64,000 nucleotides of DNA, from contig NZ_CP067129.1 in the NCBI RefSeq assembly GCF_028553745.1, forward strand, positions 1,470,501 through 1,534,500, in the 5' to 3' direction. The notes under the pieces were generated by a model. It worked only from the letters and a program-made list of their open reading frames with translations. It was not told where the DNA came from and did not search any database. The translations under genes were made by a program, and so were the position numbers. Source of the DNA: Paracoccus seriniphilus. GTDB taxonomy: Bacteria > Pseudomonadota > Alphaproteobacteria > Rhodobacterales > Rhodobacteraceae. Shown here one piece after another: positions 55,153-64,000 of this stretch (positions within the stretch are counted from its first letter, which is position 1; the number at the start of each line of letters is the position of its first letter).

Positions 55153-55641
55153 TTATTTTGCCGTATTGATGCCTTTTAGACCGCGCATTGACGCGATCGT
55201 CCAGATCGCCAGCAGCCCGGCCGAGCAAATGGCGTTCCAACTGGCCATCGACAGCCCGACAAAGCGCCAGCTGACCTCGTCACAACGTGTCACCGGCGCC
55301 GATTGCAGCTTGGTCAAGAGGTCCTGGGCGGACATGCTGGCGATATCTCCGACTCCGCCAGAGCAATGCGCAGGCCCTGGCCACCATGCCATCTCGACGC
55401 CGCTGTGATAGATCGCCAGTCCCAGCGCCACCGCGGCCGCCACCATGCCCAGCACGGCGAATGCACGCAGGCGTCCGGTCAGCCAGATCAGCGCGGCGAT
55501 CACTGCGGCCGCCAGATGTGGCCAGCGTTGCAGGATGCACAATTCGCAGGGTGCATAGCCCGCAGCCTGGAACCCCAGCGCAGCGATCAGCAGGCCCGCG
55601 GAACCGGCTCCGGCCAGAAATGTCAGTTGGCGTGCGTTCAT
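55153..55641 (-). CDS. dsbB: Disulfide bond formation protein B
   Basis: This 162-residue inner-membrane protein has four helices. It reoxidises DsbA and passes electrons to quinone. The first periplasmic loop has Cys32 and Cys35 (PCELC) followed by QRWPH, and the second loop has Cys93 and Cys120 (PAHCSGG, VTRCDEV); all four redox cysteines are present. The C-terminal helix is SWNAICSAGLLAIWTIASM. The start is ATG 55641, overlapping the stop of the upstream YqaA-like gene by 4 bp. No dsbA lies in the window. Confidence 0.9.
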   Translation of the reverse strand: MNARQLTFLAGAGSAGLLIAALGFQAAGYAPCELCILQRWPHLAAAVIAALIWLTGRLRAFAVLGMVAAAVALGLAIYHSGVEMAWWPGPAHCSGGVGDIASMSAQDLLTKLQSAPVTRCDEVSWRFVGLSMASWNAICSAGLLAIWTIASMRGLKGINTAK

Positions 55642-56216
55642 AGATACCTCAATGCGACAAAGCCGCCGATGAGGCAGACCATGAAGACGGTAAAAACAAG
55701 GCCCAGGCGTCTCTCGATGAAATCCCTTATGGGCGGACCAAAGCGCCACAACAGTCCGGCGACCACAAAGAAGCGTGCGGCGCGGCCCAGAACCGTCGCC
55801 AGCAGGAACAGTGGCAGAGGCAGGGCGACAGCGCCGGAAAAGATCGTGATGACCTTGAAGGGAAAGGGCGTCAGCGCCGCGAAGAGGACGGCCCAGCCGC
55901 CATATTCGTTGAACCTTGCCGAGAGAACCTCATAGGCCTCTTGCTTGCCATAGGCGCTCAGCACCCATTGGCCGACGCTGTCCATCAGCGCGGCACCGAT
56001 CCAGTAACCCAACATGGCCCCCAGAACCGAGCCGAAGGTCGCGATGAAGGCAATGGCCATCGCGCGGGCGCGACGCGCCAGAACCATGGGGATCATCAGC
56101 ACGTCCGGCGGGATCGGAAAGACCGAGCTTTCGATGAAGCTGATGCCGAAAAGGGCCGGCATGGCGTGGCGATGCGCCGCGAGTCCCATGGTCCAGTCAT
56201 AAAGCCTGCGCAGCAT
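55638..56216 (-). CDS. YqaA/DedA-type (SNARE-associated) membrane protein
   Basis: This 192-residue polytopic protein starts MLRRLYDWTMGLAAHRHAMP at 56216. The long open frame before it is out of family. Features of the YqaA branch of the DedA/VTT superfamily are FIESSVFPIPPDVLMIPMVLA near the start, GSVLGAMLGYWIGAALMDSVG, and AALTPFPFKVITIFSGAVALP with the conserved Pro-Phe-Lys. Members are linked to membrane homeostasis and lipid scrambling. It overlaps dsbB by 4 bp (ATGA), so the two are translated together, a pairing also seen in other Rhodobacterales. Confidence 0.88.
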   Translation of the reverse strand: MLRRLYDWTMGLAAHRHAMPALFGISFIESSVFPIPPDVLMIPMVLARRARAMAIAFIATFGSVLGAMLGYWIGAALMDSVGQWVLSAYGKQEAYEVLSARFNEYGGWAVLFAALTPFPFKVITIFSGAVALPLPLFLLATVLGRAARFFVVAGLLWRFGPPIRDFIERRLGLVFTVFMVCLIGGFVALRYL

Positions 56217-56391
56217 CACGGTCCCTTCCGTATTCCGTGGCCGTGGATGGACCGGCAAGTGAACAGGGTCAAGCACCTTGCGCTGCTTTCGCGAGGCTGT
56301 GATCATGACCTGTGACATCTTCGGCAATCGTGACCGGTCGCGCGCCTCATGACGCAATGGCGCAGACCGCTTCGCAGAAAGGCGGACCATC

Positions 56392-57237
56392 ATGCAGTGG
56401 CGAGGCAGGCGCAGCAGCCGCAATATCGACGACCGGCGCAGCCTTGGCAGGCGTGGTGCGGGCGGCATGGGCATTGTCGGCATGTTGGTCGTGCTAGCCG
56501 TCGGCTATTTCTTCGGTGTCGATATCGCGCCGATCGTCGGTGAACTCGATCAACAGCCCGCCGGGACAGGACAGCCGTTGAGCGCGCGCGACCGGGAATA
56601 CGGCGAATTTGCTTCGGTCATTCTGGCCGATACCGAAGACGTCTGGGCGGCGGTATTGCCGCAACAGGCCGATATCTCCTATGTCGAGCCGACGCTGGTC
56701 CTGTTTCGCGGCAGTGTTCAATCGGCCTGCGGCGGGGCCTCGGCGGCCATGGGGCCGTTTTATTGCCCCAACGACCAGCGCGTCTATCTGGATACGGATT
56801 TCTTCGAACAGATGCAGCAACGGATGCAGGCGGGCGGAGATGCTGCTTTCGCCTATGTCATTGCCCATGAGATCGGGCACCATGTGCAAAACCTTATGGG
56901 CACGCTGGGGCAGGTCAATTCACTGCGCAGCCGCGTCAGCAAGGCGGATTCCAATGCGCTGTCGGTCCTCGTGGAACTGCAGGCCGATTGCTATGCCGGC
57001 ATCTGGGTGCGGCAGGCGGATCAACGCTTTGACCTGCTGGAGACCGGCGATCTGCAAGAGGCCATGAGGGCCGCCCATGCGGTGGGTGATGATGTCATTC
57101 AGGCCGGGGCAGGGCGCACGCCCATGCCCGACAGCTTTACCCATGGTTCGGCGCGGCAACGTCAGGACTGGCTGATGCGGGGCTATAATTCCGGCGACAT
57201 GGCGCAATGCGATACCTTCGCGGCAGCGGGGCTGTAG
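56392..57237 (+). CDS. Neutral zinc metallopeptidase (YpfJ family)
   Basis: This 281-residue membrane-anchored protein has an N-terminal MQWRGRRSSRNIDDRR segment, typical of the family, then one membrane helix (MGIVGMLVVLAVGYFFG). The periplasmic domain carries the zinc motif HEIGHH at residues 159-164 and ELQADCYAGIWV, whose Glu is the likely third ligand. GPFYCPNDQRVYLDTDFF precedes it. Substrates are unknown. AAGGCGG lies before the ATG. It ends 9 bp from a small convergent membrane protein gene. Confidence 0.9.
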   Translation: MQWRGRRSSRNIDDRRSLGRRGAGGMGIVGMLVVLAVGYFFGVDIAPIVGELDQQPAGTGQPLSARDREYGEFASVILADTEDVWAAVLPQQADISYVEPTLVLFRGSVQSACGGASAAMGPFYCPNDQRVYLDTDFFEQMQQRMQAGGDAAFAYVIAHEIGHHVQNLMGTLGQVNSLRSRVSKADSNALSVLVELQADCYAGIWVRQADQRFDLLETGDLQEAMRAAHAVGDDVIQAGAGRTPMPDSFTHGSARQRQDWLMRGYNSGDMAQCDTFAAAGL

Positions 57238-57246
57238 GGGTGCGGC

Positions 57247-57432
57247 TCAATGCGGCAGGCGCGGCGCCCGGCCATGTGTCATCTGCGCCCATTCCGGCCA
57301 GAGCCCCAGTTTTTCAAGTGCGACGATCCCGATGGCCAGTGCAATCACCGCAAGAACCAGCATGACACGGGCCTTGCTGGGCGGGTTTCGCGCCCATTTC
57401 GATGCGCGAAGCAGCCAGATCAGGTTGTTCAT
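57247..57432 (-). CDS. Small membrane protein, conserved in Rhodobacterales
   Basis: This 61-residue protein begins MNNLIWLLRASKWARNPPS, an amphipathic basic stretch, followed by one hydrophobic helix (VMLVLAVIALAIGIVALE) and a short polar tail. GGGAGAG is upstream of the ATG. I recall similar 55-65-residue proteins in this order, with no assigned function. The gene lies between convergent and divergent neighbours: the metallopeptidase ends 9 bp away, and the RatA-like gene starts 70 bp upstream in the opposite direction. Confidence 0.68.
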   Translation of the reverse strand: MNNLIWLLRASKWARNPPSKARVMLVLAVIALAIGIVALEKLGLWPEWAQMTHGRAPRLPH

Positions 57433-57502
57433 TGCCCGCTCTCCCTGCTAATGCCGGTGGCGCAAGACAACACCCGAATGCCACGAAACACAAGAGATCA
57501 CC

Positions 57503-57967
57503 TTGCCGCATCATCAGGACAGCCGCGACCTTCCCTATACCGCCAGCCAGATGTTCGCGCTGGTGGCCGATGTCGAGAAATATCCCGAGTTCCTGCCATG
57601 GAACAGCGCGGCGCGGATCCGCACCCGCAAGACGCGCGAAGATGGCGCCGAGGAAATCGCCGCCGATCTGGTCATAAGCTTCAAGGTGTTCCGCGAACGC
57701 TTTGGCAGCCGGGTGGTCCTGTGGCCCGCGGACAGCGCAACAGGGGCCCTGAAGATCGACACCGAATATCTGGACGGGCCGTTCAAATACATGCGCAGCG
57801 GCTGGGTCTTTACCGACCGCCCCGAGGGTGGCTGCCGTGTCGAGTTCTATGTCGACTTCGAATTTCGCAATGCCATCCTGCAAAAGCTGATCGGCGTCGT
57901 CTTTCACGAAGCCATGTCTCGGATCGTCAAAGCCTTTGAAGATCGCGCCCGCGCGCTTTACAGCTAG
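57503..57967 (+). CDS. RatA/COQ10-type START-domain protein
   Basis: This 154-residue protein of the polyketide cyclase/START fold begins with TTG (MPHHQDSRDLPYTASQMFAL) after AAGAGAT. The hallmark is LVADVEKYPEFLPWNSAARIR near the N-terminus and FRNAILQKLIGVVFHEAMSRIVKAFEDRA at the C-terminus. Alphaproteobacterial members are thought to bind ubiquinone like COQ10 and help respiratory chain function, while E. coli RatA was described as a toxin acting on ribosome association. The first role fits the lack of an adjacent antitoxin (RatB-like) gene. Confidence 0.85.
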   Translation: MPHHQDSRDLPYTASQMFALVADVEKYPEFLPWNSAARIRTRKTREDGAEEIAADLVISFKVFRERFGSRVVLWPADSATGALKIDTEYLDGPFKYMRSGWVFTDRPEGGCRVEFYVDFEFRNAILQKLIGVVFHEAMSRIVKAFEDRARALYS

Positions 57968-57996
57968 GATTCATTCAAGCAGCGCAGGATTTCGAC

Positions 57997-58353
57997 ATGA
58001 CTCCGACATCGGGAAAGGCGCAACCGGATCTGATGCCCGCCAAGATTGTCTATGGGCTGTATGCGATTGGCTATCTGGTGGCGGTGACCACGCTGGCCGG
58101 TGTGGTCTATGCCTATCTGTCACGTGGCAAGGATCCGGTTCTGGACAGCCATCTGACCTTTCAGATCAGAACTTTCTGGATCAGCCTTGGCATCGCCGTG
58201 CTGGCCCTGATCACCACGGTCATCGGAATCGGCCTGCTGATCTGGCTGTTCCTGGCAGTCTGGGGCGTGTTGCGGGTGTTGTCGGGCTTTCTGCTGGCCC
58301 ATGACGGCAAGCCGATCTCGGGGACGCGGCACTGGGGAATGATGGCCTATTGA
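57997..58353 (+). CDS. DUF4870-like membrane protein
   Basis: This 118-residue protein has three hydrophobic segments: YGLYAIGYLVAVTTLAGVVYAY, FWISLGIAVLALITTVIGIGLLIWLFLAVW (possibly two helices) and a short C-terminal region. The conserved HLTFQIRTFW between the first two is characteristic of the family. AGGA precedes the ATG. The function is unknown. It follows the RatA-like gene by 29 bp, probably in one operon, and ends at a strong bidirectional terminator. Confidence 0.8.
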   Translation: MTPTSGKAQPDLMPAKIVYGLYAIGYLVAVTTLAGVVYAYLSRGKDPVLDSHLTFQIRTFWISLGIAVLALITTVIGIGLLIWLFLAVWGVLRVLSGFLLAHDGKPISGTRHWGMMAY

Positions 58354-58374
58354 GCCCTCCAGCCCAAGGATGAA

Positions 58375-58406
58375 GGAAAAGGGGCCTGCGCCCCTTTTCC
58401 GGCTTT
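58375..58406. terminator. Bidirectional terminator between the DUF4870-like gene and metK
   Basis: GGAAAAGGGGC (58375-58385) and GCCCCTTTTCC (58390-58400) form a perfect 11-bp stem with a CTGC loop. The plus flank is GGCTTTTC, and in both directions the stem itself ends in a T run. It separates the convergent genes. Confidence 0.88.
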
Positions 58407-59585
58407 TCAACTCAAGGCCGCTTTCAGGGCTTCGGCGCGGTCGATGCGCTCCCAGCTGAAGGCCGTGGCATTGGCCAGCGCATAGGGCTCACGTCCAAAA
58501 TGACCATAGGCCGCCGTCGGGCGATAGATCGGGTGCAGCAGGTCCAGATCGCGGATGATCGCGAAGGGTCGCAGGTCAAAGACCTCGCGGACCGCGGCGA
58601 CGATACGATCATGGGCGACCGTTTCCGTGCCGAATGTGTTGAGGCTGATCGAGGTAGGTTGTGCCTCGCCAATGGCATAGCTGACCTGAATTTCGCAGCG
58701 GCTGGCCAGACCGGCGGCCACGATATTCTTGGCGACCCAACGCCCGGCATAGGCGGCCGAGCGGTCGACCTTGGACGGATCCTTGCCCGAAAACGCACCG
58801 CCACCGTGACGGGCCATGCCGCCATAGCTGTCGACGATGATCTTGCGCCCGGTCAGCCCGCAGTCACCCACCGGGCCGCCAATGACGAATTTTCCGGTCG
58901 GGTTGATGAAATATTTGGTCTCGGCCGACAGCCATTCGGCAGGCAGAACCGGCTTGATGATTTCCTCGATCACCGCTTCGCGCAGATCCGCCAGCGAGAT
59001 ATCGGGATTGTGCTGGGTGGACAGAACGACCGCATCAATGCCGGTCGGACGGCCGTCTTCGCCATAGCGCAGGGTGACCTGTGACTTGGCATCCGGGCGC
59101 AGCCAGTTCAGCGTGCCGTCGCGACGGACCTTGGACTGACGTTCCACCAGCCGGTGGGCATAGGTGATCGGGGCGGGCATCAGCACATCGGTTTCATCCG
59201 AGGCATAGCCGAACATCAGGCCCTGATCGCCCGCGCCCTGTTCTTCCAGGCTGGCGCGATCCACGCCCTGATTGATCTCGGGGGATTGCTTGCCGATGAT
59301 ATTGATCACCGAACAGGTCGCCCCGTCGAAGCCGACATCGCTGCTGGTATAGCCAATATCATTGATCACGTCGCGCACGATCGATTCCAGATCGACCCAA
59401 GCGCTGGTGGTGATCTCGCCCGAGATGATGGCGACGCCGGTTTTTACCATCGTCTCGCAGGCTACGCGTGCGCGCGGGTCCTCGGCCAGAATGGCGTCCA
59501 GAATCGCGTCGCTGATCTGGTCGGCGATCTTGTCGGGATGGCCTTCCGAGACGGACTCGGAGGTGAAAAGCGAATATTCAGGCAT
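58407..59585 (-). CDS. metK: S-adenosylmethionine synthetase
   Basis: This 392-residue enzyme makes SAM from methionine and ATP. Motifs include [19 protein letters not shown] near the start, [15 protein letters not shown] (substrate loop) and [19 protein letters not shown] (phosphate loop), all intact. It starts 3 bp after ahcY with no clear ribosome site of its own, so it probably depends on translational coupling. It works in a cycle with AhcY: MetK makes SAM, methyltransferases yield SAH, and AhcY removes SAH. Confidence 0.97.
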   Translation of the reverse strand: MPEYSLFTSESVSEGHPDKIADQISDAILDAILAEDPRARVACETMVKTGVAIISGEITTSAWVDLESIVRDVINDIGYTSSDVGFDGATCSVINIIGKQSPEINQGVDRASLEEQGAGDQGLMFGYASDETDVLMPAPITYAHRLVERQSKVRRDGTLNWLRPDAKSQVTLRYGEDGRPTGIDAVVLSTQHNPDISLADLREAVIEEIIKPVLPAEWLSAETKYFINPTGKFVIGGPVGDCGLTGRKIIVDSYGGMARHGGGAFSGKDPSKVDRSAAYAGRWVAKNIVAAGLASRCEIQVSYAIGEAQPTSISLNTFGTETVAHDRIVAAVREVFDLRPFAIIRDLDLLHPIYRPTAAYGHFGREPYALANATAFSWERIDRAEALKAALS

Positions 59586-59588
59586 TGA

Positions 59589-60980
59589 TCAATACCGGTA
59601 ATGGTCTGGTTTGAAGGGGCCTTCCGGGGACACGCCGATATAGTCGGCCTGTTCCTTGGACAGGGTCGACAACTTGACCCCGATCTTGTCCAGATGCAGA
59701 CGGGCCACCTTTTCGTCCAGCGCCTTGGGCAGGATATAGACGCCGGGCTGATATTCGCTGCCCTTGGTCCACAGTTCGATCTGCGCCAGCACCTGATTGG
59801 TAAAGCTGGCCGACATGACGAAACTGGGATGTCCCGTAGCGTTGCCCAGATTGAGCAGACGGCCCTGGCTGAGCAGGATGATCCGGTTGCCCGAGGGCAT
59901 CTCGATCATGTCCACCTGGTCCTTGACGTTGGTCCATTTGTGATTGCGCAGCGCAGCGACCTGAATTTCATTGTCGAAATGGCCGATATTGCCGACGATC
60001 GCCATGTCCTTCATCTCGCGCATATGCTCGATGCGGATGACGTCCTTGTTGCCGGTCGTGGTCACGAAGATATCCGCGTCGGCCGCCACATCTTCCAATG
60101 TGACCACCTCGAAACCGTCCATCGCCGCCTGAAGGGCGCAGATCGGGTCAACCTCGGTCACCTTGACGCGCGCGCCCGCGCCGCGCAGGCTGGCCGCCGA
60201 GCCCTTGCCGACATCACCATATCCGCAGACAACGGCGACCTTTCCGGCCATCATCACGTCGGTTGCACGGCGGATGCCGTCGACCAGTGACTCCTTGCAG
60301 CCGTATTTGTTGTCGAATTTCGACTTGGTGACGCTGTCATTCACGTTGATCGCGGGAAAGGGCAACTGGCCGTTCTTGTGCAGGTCATACAGGCGATGCA
60401 CGCCGGTCGTGGTTTCCTCGCTGACGCCCTTCAGCGCATCGCGCTGACGGGCGAACCAGCCGGGGCTGGCCGCGAGCCGCTTACGGATCTGCGCGAACAG
60501 GGCTTCTTCCTCTTCGCTGGTGGGAACGGCGATCAGATCGGTTTCGCCTGCTTCGACACGCGCGCCCAGCAGGATATACATGGTCGCATCGCCACCATCG
60601 TCCAGGATCAGATTGGCGGTGCCCTCCGGGAACTGGAAGATCCGATCGGTATAAGACCAGTATTCTTCCAGCGTTTCGCCCTTGACGGCAAAGACAGGTA
60701 CGCCACTGGCGGCAATTGCGGCGGCGGCATGGTCCTGGGTGGAATAGATATTGCACGAGGCCCAACGGACCTCGGCACCAAGCGCGGTCAGGGTCTCGAT
60801 GAGAATTCCGGTCTGAACCGTCATATGCAGGCTGCCCGCGATCCTGGCACCTGCAAGGGGTTTGCTCTCACCATATTCTTTCCGCAACGCCATCAGACCC
60901 GGCATTTCGGTTTCGGCGATATCGAATTCCTTGCGGCCAAATTGCGCAAGGCCGATGTCCCTGATGATATAATCGGTCAC
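59589..60980 (-). CDS. ahcY: S-adenosylhomocysteine hydrolase (adenosylhomocysteinase)
   Basis: This 463-residue NAD-dependent enzyme cleaves SAH to homocysteine and adenosine. The N-terminus [22 protein letters not shown] is standard for the family and fixes the start at a GTG at 60980. The NAD site is [14 protein letters not shown], and the C-terminus PFKPDHYRY carries the conserved Lys and Tyr that reach the neighbouring subunit. The ribosome site is weak. The GTG lies inside a strong hairpin (60977-61018). It heads the ahcY-metK operon. Confidence 0.97.
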   Translation of the reverse strand: MTDYIIRDIGLAQFGRKEFDIAETEMPGLMALRKEYGESKPLAGARIAGSLHMTVQTGILIETLTALGAEVRWASCNIYSTQDHAAAAIAASGVPVFAVKGETLEEYWSYTDRIFQFPEGTANLILDDGGDATMYILLGARVEAGETDLIAVPTSEEEEALFAQIRKRLAASPGWFARQRDALKGVSEETTTGVHRLYDLHKNGQLPFPAINVNDSVTKSKFDNKYGCKESLVDGIRRATDVMMAGKVAVVCGYGDVGKGSAASLRGAGARVKVTEVDPICALQAAMDGFEVVTLEDVAADADIFVTTTGNKDVIRIEHMREMKDMAIVGNIGHFDNEIQVAALRNHKWTNVKDQVDMIEMPSGNRIILLSQGRLLNLGNATGHPSFVMSASFTNQVLAQIELWTKGSEYQPGVYILPKALDEKVARLHLDKIGVKLSTLSKEQADYIGVSPEGPFKPDHYRY

Positions 60981-61018
60981 GGGGGCGATCTTTCGTTAAA
61001 CTGAATTTCGCCCCGTGA
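60977..61018 (-). promoter_or_regulatory. Hairpin covering the ahcY start codon
   Basis: On the minus strand TCACGGGGCGA (61018-61008) pairs with TCGCCCCCGTGA (60988-60977), 11 pairs with one bulged C and a 19-nt loop. The 3' arm contains the GTG start codon of ahcY (60980-60978) and the bases just before it, so folding would hide the start. It does not match the SAH, SAM-II or SAM/SAH riboswitch consensus as I know them. Confidence 0.6.
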
Positions 61019-61134
61019 TAATGGATGCCCCCCGAAGGTGAAAGGCCGTTTTGCGCACAGCCGCCCCTTGCCGGGCATTATCAGCGTGCTGCCGCAGGCC
61101 TGGCCGTGCCTGTCGCGTCATCTGGGGCACTGGC

Positions 61135-61833
61135 TCAGTTCGGCTTGCGCGTAGAGCCGCGGGCGATACGCCTGACGAAATCATGAAGCGCGATCTTTGC
61201 CGCCTCGACCTGTGGCGTGTCGGGATACCATTCGGACATGCGCTGATCGACGACCATGCGCGCCAGCCCATAAGCAAATGAGCGGCTGGACAGAACCATC
61301 AGCCGGATATTCTCATCTTCGGCAAGATGGCCGGCATCGCGGGCCCGTTCCAGCATACGCCCCATCAATTCGTCCAGCGAGGTCGCATATCGGCGCAGTG
61401 ACGGAACGTTCAGCAGGTTCAGCATGCGGTCATCCGACAACAGCCGGAACTGCGCGCGATGCATGTCGGCCCATTCGATATAGGCTTCGCCCAGGGCAAG
61501 AAACTGTGCGACCGAGTCCTGCGGGTCGACCTTGACCACGGCCTTGACGCAGGCATCCATCAAGCGAACCAGCGCCTGTTCCGCGGCCGCCACAAGAACG
61601 GAATGCTCATCCGGGAATATCTTGCGCAGATCCTGTGCCGAAACCCCCAGGATCTCGGAAAGATCCTCGATCTGAGGCAATGTCGTCTGAGAACTTTCCA
61701 GCACATCAAGCAACGTTGCGATCGTGCGGCCATGCAGGCCGACACCCGCAAGACCTTGCCGTCTGTTGCTCATGTCATCGCCTTTCATGTTGCCGAAATC
61801 GGCGCCGAGCTTCTTGTCGATGGTCATCGCCAT
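61135..61833 (-). CDS. TetR/AcrR family transcriptional regulator
   Basis: This ~232-residue protein has an N-terminal helix-turn-helix (TIATLLDVLESSQTTLPQIE, then LSEILGVSAQDLRKIFPDEH), a divergent form of the TetR signature. The C-terminal domain is like TetR_C WHG (YIEWADMHRAQFRLLSDDRML, then RSFAYGLARMVVDQRMSEWY). Several starts are possible: GTG 61848, ATG 61833 (AAAGGG upstream, chosen), ATG 61827 and ATG 61773 (also AAAGG upstream). The regulated genes are unknown. It lies upstream of ahcY on the same strand with a 154-bp gap, and no obvious operator palindrome was seen. Confidence 0.82.
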   Translation of the reverse strand: MAMTIDKKLGADFGNMKGDDMSNRRQGLAGVGLHGRTIATLLDVLESSQTTLPQIEDLSEILGVSAQDLRKIFPDEHSVLVAAAEQALVRLMDACVKAVVKVDPQDSVAQFLALGEAYIEWADMHRAQFRLLSDDRMLNLLNVPSLRRYATSLDELMGRMLERARDAGHLAEDENIRLMVLSSRSFAYGLARMVVDQRMSEWYPDTPQVEAAKIALHDFVRRIARGSTRKPN

Positions 61834-62102
61834 GGCAGGCCCTTTCACGAAGATGAACTTGACATGTGAACGGATCCGTATTGTCCAATATGTCTATCTA
61901 ACATTCCAGTTCTTCGAGACAAGCAGTTATACTCCCGTGGAAAAATTCGTCGGCGCTGCGCATGATTCGCGCCCTGTTCCGCGAGATATTCCGAACAAGG
62001 TCAGAGCGGTCCGTGACATCCGACACGCAAATGCGATACATGTTCAGCCTCTCTGGATCCCAACTTGACCCAGCGTAACACAGACACGGTTAACGACGAA
62101 CT
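61834..62102. other. Non-coding gap between the TetR gene and typA
   Basis: About 270 bp, plus the typA terminator beyond, contain no credible gene. The region is less GC-rich than its surroundings (for example runs of A and T near 61880-61945 and 62098-62112) and should hold the TetR gene promoter. I saw no clear repeat or operator. Confidence 0.55.
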
Positions 62103-62145
62103 AATATAAAAGAACAACCGCCGCGCAGCGGGGCTGCACGGCGGT
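62103..62145 (-). terminator. Intrinsic terminator of typA
   Basis: On the minus strand ACCGCCGTGCAGC (62145-62133) pairs with GCTGCGCGGCGGT (62129-62117), 13 pairs including one G-T with a 3-nt CCC loop. TGTTCTTTTATATT follows. It begins 20 bp after the typA stop. Confidence 0.92.
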
Positions 62146-62164
62146 CTGACATGTCCGGACGGGA

Positions 62165-63985
62165 TCAGGCCTCGGCGCGGGCCTGACGCTTGCGTTCATG
62201 CGGGTCGAGATGGCGCTTTCTCAACCGGATGTTCTTGGGCGTGACTTCAACCAGTTCATCATCATTGATATAGGCGATTGCCTCTTCCAGCGACATCCGA
62301 ACCGGGGGCGTCAGCCGGACCGCCTCATCCGTGCCCGAGGCGCGGACGTTGGTCAGTTTCTTGCCCTTGAGCGGGTTCACCTCCAGGTCATTGTCACGGC
62401 TGTGTTCGCCGATGATCATGCCCTGATACAGCTGCTCTTGCGAGCCGATGAACATCTTGCCGCGATCTTCCAGGTTCCAAAGCGCATAGGCAACGCTGAC
62501 ACCATCTTCCATGCTGATCAGCACGCCCTGACGACGCCCTTGGATCGGACCCTTGTAGGGTGCCCATCCATGGAAGATACGGTTCAGAACGCCATTGCCG
62601 CGCGTGTCGGTCATGAATTCGCCATGATAGCCGATCAGGCCGCGCGACGGCACATGTGCCACGATCCGCGTCTTGCCGACGCCCGCGGGACGCATGTCGA
62701 CCATTTCGCCCTTGCGGTCGCCAGTCAGCTTTTCGATCACTGCGCCGGTATAGTCGTCATCGACATCGATGATGACCTCTTCGATCGGCTCCATGCGGAC
62801 GCCATCTTCTTCGCGGAAGATCACGCGCGGACGGCTGATCGACAGTTCATAGCCTTCGCGGCGCATGTTCTCGATCAGAACGCCCATCTGCAATTCCCCG
62901 CGACCCGAGACCACGAAAGCCTCGCCGCCGGGAGTGTCTTCGACCCGGATGGCGACATTCACCTCGGCTTCGCGCATCAGGCGTTCGCGGATGACGCGCG
63001 ACTGGACCTTCTTGCCGTCCTTGCCGGCCAGCGGGCTGTCATTGATGCCGAAGGTCACGCTGATGGTGGGCGGATCAATCGGTTGTGCGGGCAGGGCGGT
63101 CTCGACGTCGAGCGCGCAGAGCGTATCCGCCACCGTCGCCTTGGACATGCCGGCAAGCGTGACGATGTCACCGGCAACAGCCTCGTCGATCGGGGTCTGG
63201 GTCAATCCGCGGAACGCCAGAACCTTGCTGATGCGGAATTGCTCGATCCGGTCGCCGTCGCGCGACAACGCCTTGATCGTGTCGCCCGCCTTGGCGCGTC
63301 CTGCTTCGACCCGACCGGTCAGCAGGCGGCCAAGAAAGTTGTCGGCCCCCAGGGTGGTGGCCAGCATCTTGAAGGGTTCATCGGCATGTTCGACCTGTTT
63401 GGGCGGCTGAACATGTTTCAGGATCTGATCGAACAGCGCAGTCATGTCCTTGCGCGGACCGTCCAGCGTTTCGTCACACCATCCCCCGATGCCCGAGGCA
63501 TACAGATGCGGAAAGTCGAGTTGCTCGTCACTGGCGCCCAGATTGGCGAAAAGATCGAACACATCGTTCAGCGCGTGATCGGGTTCTGCGGCGGGCTTGT
63601 CCACCTTGTTCAGAACGACGATCGGGCGCAAACCGAGGGCCAGGGCCTTCGAGGTCACGAATTTCGTCTGGGGCATCGGTCCTTCTGCGGCATCAACCAG
63701 CAGACAGACGCCATCGACCATCGACAGGATCCGTTCGACCTCACCGCCGAAATCGGCGTGGCCCGGGGTGTCGACGATATTGATGCGCGTGCCTTTCCAT
63801 TCGACCGAGGTTGCCTTGGCCAGAATGGTGATGCCACGCTCACGTTCGATGTCGTTGCTGTCCATCGCGCGTTCGGCGACGGCCTGATTTTCGCGGAAAG
63901 AACCGGATTGCTTCAGCAACTGGTCGACCAGCGTCGTCTTGCCGTGGTCAACGTGTGCAATAATGGCGATGTTGCGGATATCCAT
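62165..63985 (-). CDS. typA: Translational GTPase TypA/BipA
   Basis: This 606-residue ribosome-associated GTPase is of the elongation-factor type. The G1 motif is AHVDHGKTT, the switch region is [17 protein letters not shown]3 is [11 protein letters not shown] and G4 is NKVDKP, all intact. EF-G-like domains III and V follow ([21 protein letters not shown]), and the C-terminal BipA-specific domain ends the protein ([30 protein letters not shown] is interrupted nowhere). GGAAGGC precedes the ATG at 63985. It acts in 50S assembly and in growth at low temperature or under stress. It stands alone, closed by a strong terminator. Confidence 0.97.
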   Translation of the reverse strand: MDIRNIAIIAHVDHGKTTLVDQLLKQSGSFRENQAVAERAMDSNDIERERGITILAKATSVEWKGTRINIVDTPGHADFGGEVERILSMVDGVCLLVDAAEGPMPQTKFVTSKALALGLRPIVVLNKVDKPAAEPDHALNDVFDLFANLGASDEQLDFPHLYASGIGGWCDETLDGPRKDMTALFDQILKHVQPPKQVEHADEPFKMLATTLGADNFLGRLLTGRVEAGRAKAGDTIKALSRDGDRIEQFRISKVLAFRGLTQTPIDEAVAGDIVTLAGMSKATVADTLCALDVETALPAQPIDPPTISVTFGINDSPLAGKDGKKVQSRVIRERLMREAEVNVAIRVEDTPGGEAFVVSGRGELQMGVLIENMRREGYELSISRPRVIFREEDGVRMEPIEEVIIDVDDDYTGAVIEKLTGDRKGEMVDMRPAGVGKTRIVAHVPSRGLIGYHGEFMTDTRGNGVLNRIFHGWAPYKGPIQGRRQGVLISMEDGVSVAYALWNLEDRGKMFIGSQEQLYQGMIIGEHSRDNDLEVNPLKGKKLTNVRASGTDEAVRLTPPVRMSLEEAIAYINDDELVEVTPKNIRLRKRHLDPHERKRQARAEA

Positions 63986-64000
63986 GGTAGCCTTCCGTAC

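Overview
The window reads as a stretch of chromosome from a GC-rich alphaproteobacterium of the Rhodobacterales, most likely Paracoccus or a close relative. This placement is inferred from gene content: a NasS/NasT-controlled nitrate assimilation operon, a trgB-cysK pair, a perM-hdaA-ppk-ppx cluster, a short ProS, an ahcY-metK pair and CIRCE-controlled groESL. I see no prophage, transposase, integrase, CRISPR array or rRNA. There is one tRNA, tRNA-Ser with anticodon CGA.

Positions 1-7002 (+) hold a catabolic operon: the C-terminal half of a class III CoA-transferase, a carboxymuconolactone-decarboxylase-like protein, an aldehyde dehydrogenase, a PcaF/PaaJ-like thiolase, a hydratase/3-hydroxyacyl-CoA dehydrogenase fusion and an APH-like kinase fold. 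Together they could take an aldehyde to an acid, then to a CoA thioester and through one beta-oxidation round. The substrate cannot be told from the sequence.

Positions 7078-18586 (-) are a nitrate assimilation unit. Read in transcription order it is nasT (ANTAR antiterminator), nasS (cytoplasmic nitrate sensor), a 255-bp leader, nrtA, nrtB, a tandem-ATPase nrt gene, nirB, nirD (Rieske type) and nasA. The leader holds two stem-loops with A1/G4 hexaloops, and the second overlaps the 5' arm of an intrinsic terminator. This is the architecture expected of a NasT-controlled antitermination switch. The tandem ATPase also appears to have its unusual residues confined to one composite ATP site.

Positions 18945-28151 hold guaA (-), a CAP-domain lipoprotein (+), a complete branched-chain amino acid ABC operon (livK, livG, livF, livH, livM; -) with a terminator-like hairpin after livK, and proS (-). 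Positions 28307-33998 (+) hold an AI-2E/PerM permease, hdaA, ppk and ppx. Next come groEL/groES (-) with CIRCE, a TraB/GumN-like protein (+), a Kef-type K+/H+ antiporter (-) and a 1040-residue bitopic protein (-). The last looks like a PilM/GspL-like cytoplasmic part joined through a long Pro/Ala-rich linker to a PilP/GspC-like end.

Positions 42641-52243 hold a SIMPL-domain protein, metY, tRNA-Ser, a DUF2059-like protein, a TrgB-type NUDIX hydrolase, cysK, a DUF3772/MscS channel and a second AI-2E permease. Positions 52308-63985 hold gyrA, dsbB, a YqaA/DedA-type membrane protein, a zinc metallopeptidase, a small membrane protein, a RatA/COQ10-like START protein, a DUF4870-like membrane protein, ahcY-metK (with a strong hairpin over the ahcY GTG start), a TetR regulator and typA. 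Most intergenic gaps are short, and strong intrinsic terminators close many transcription units.
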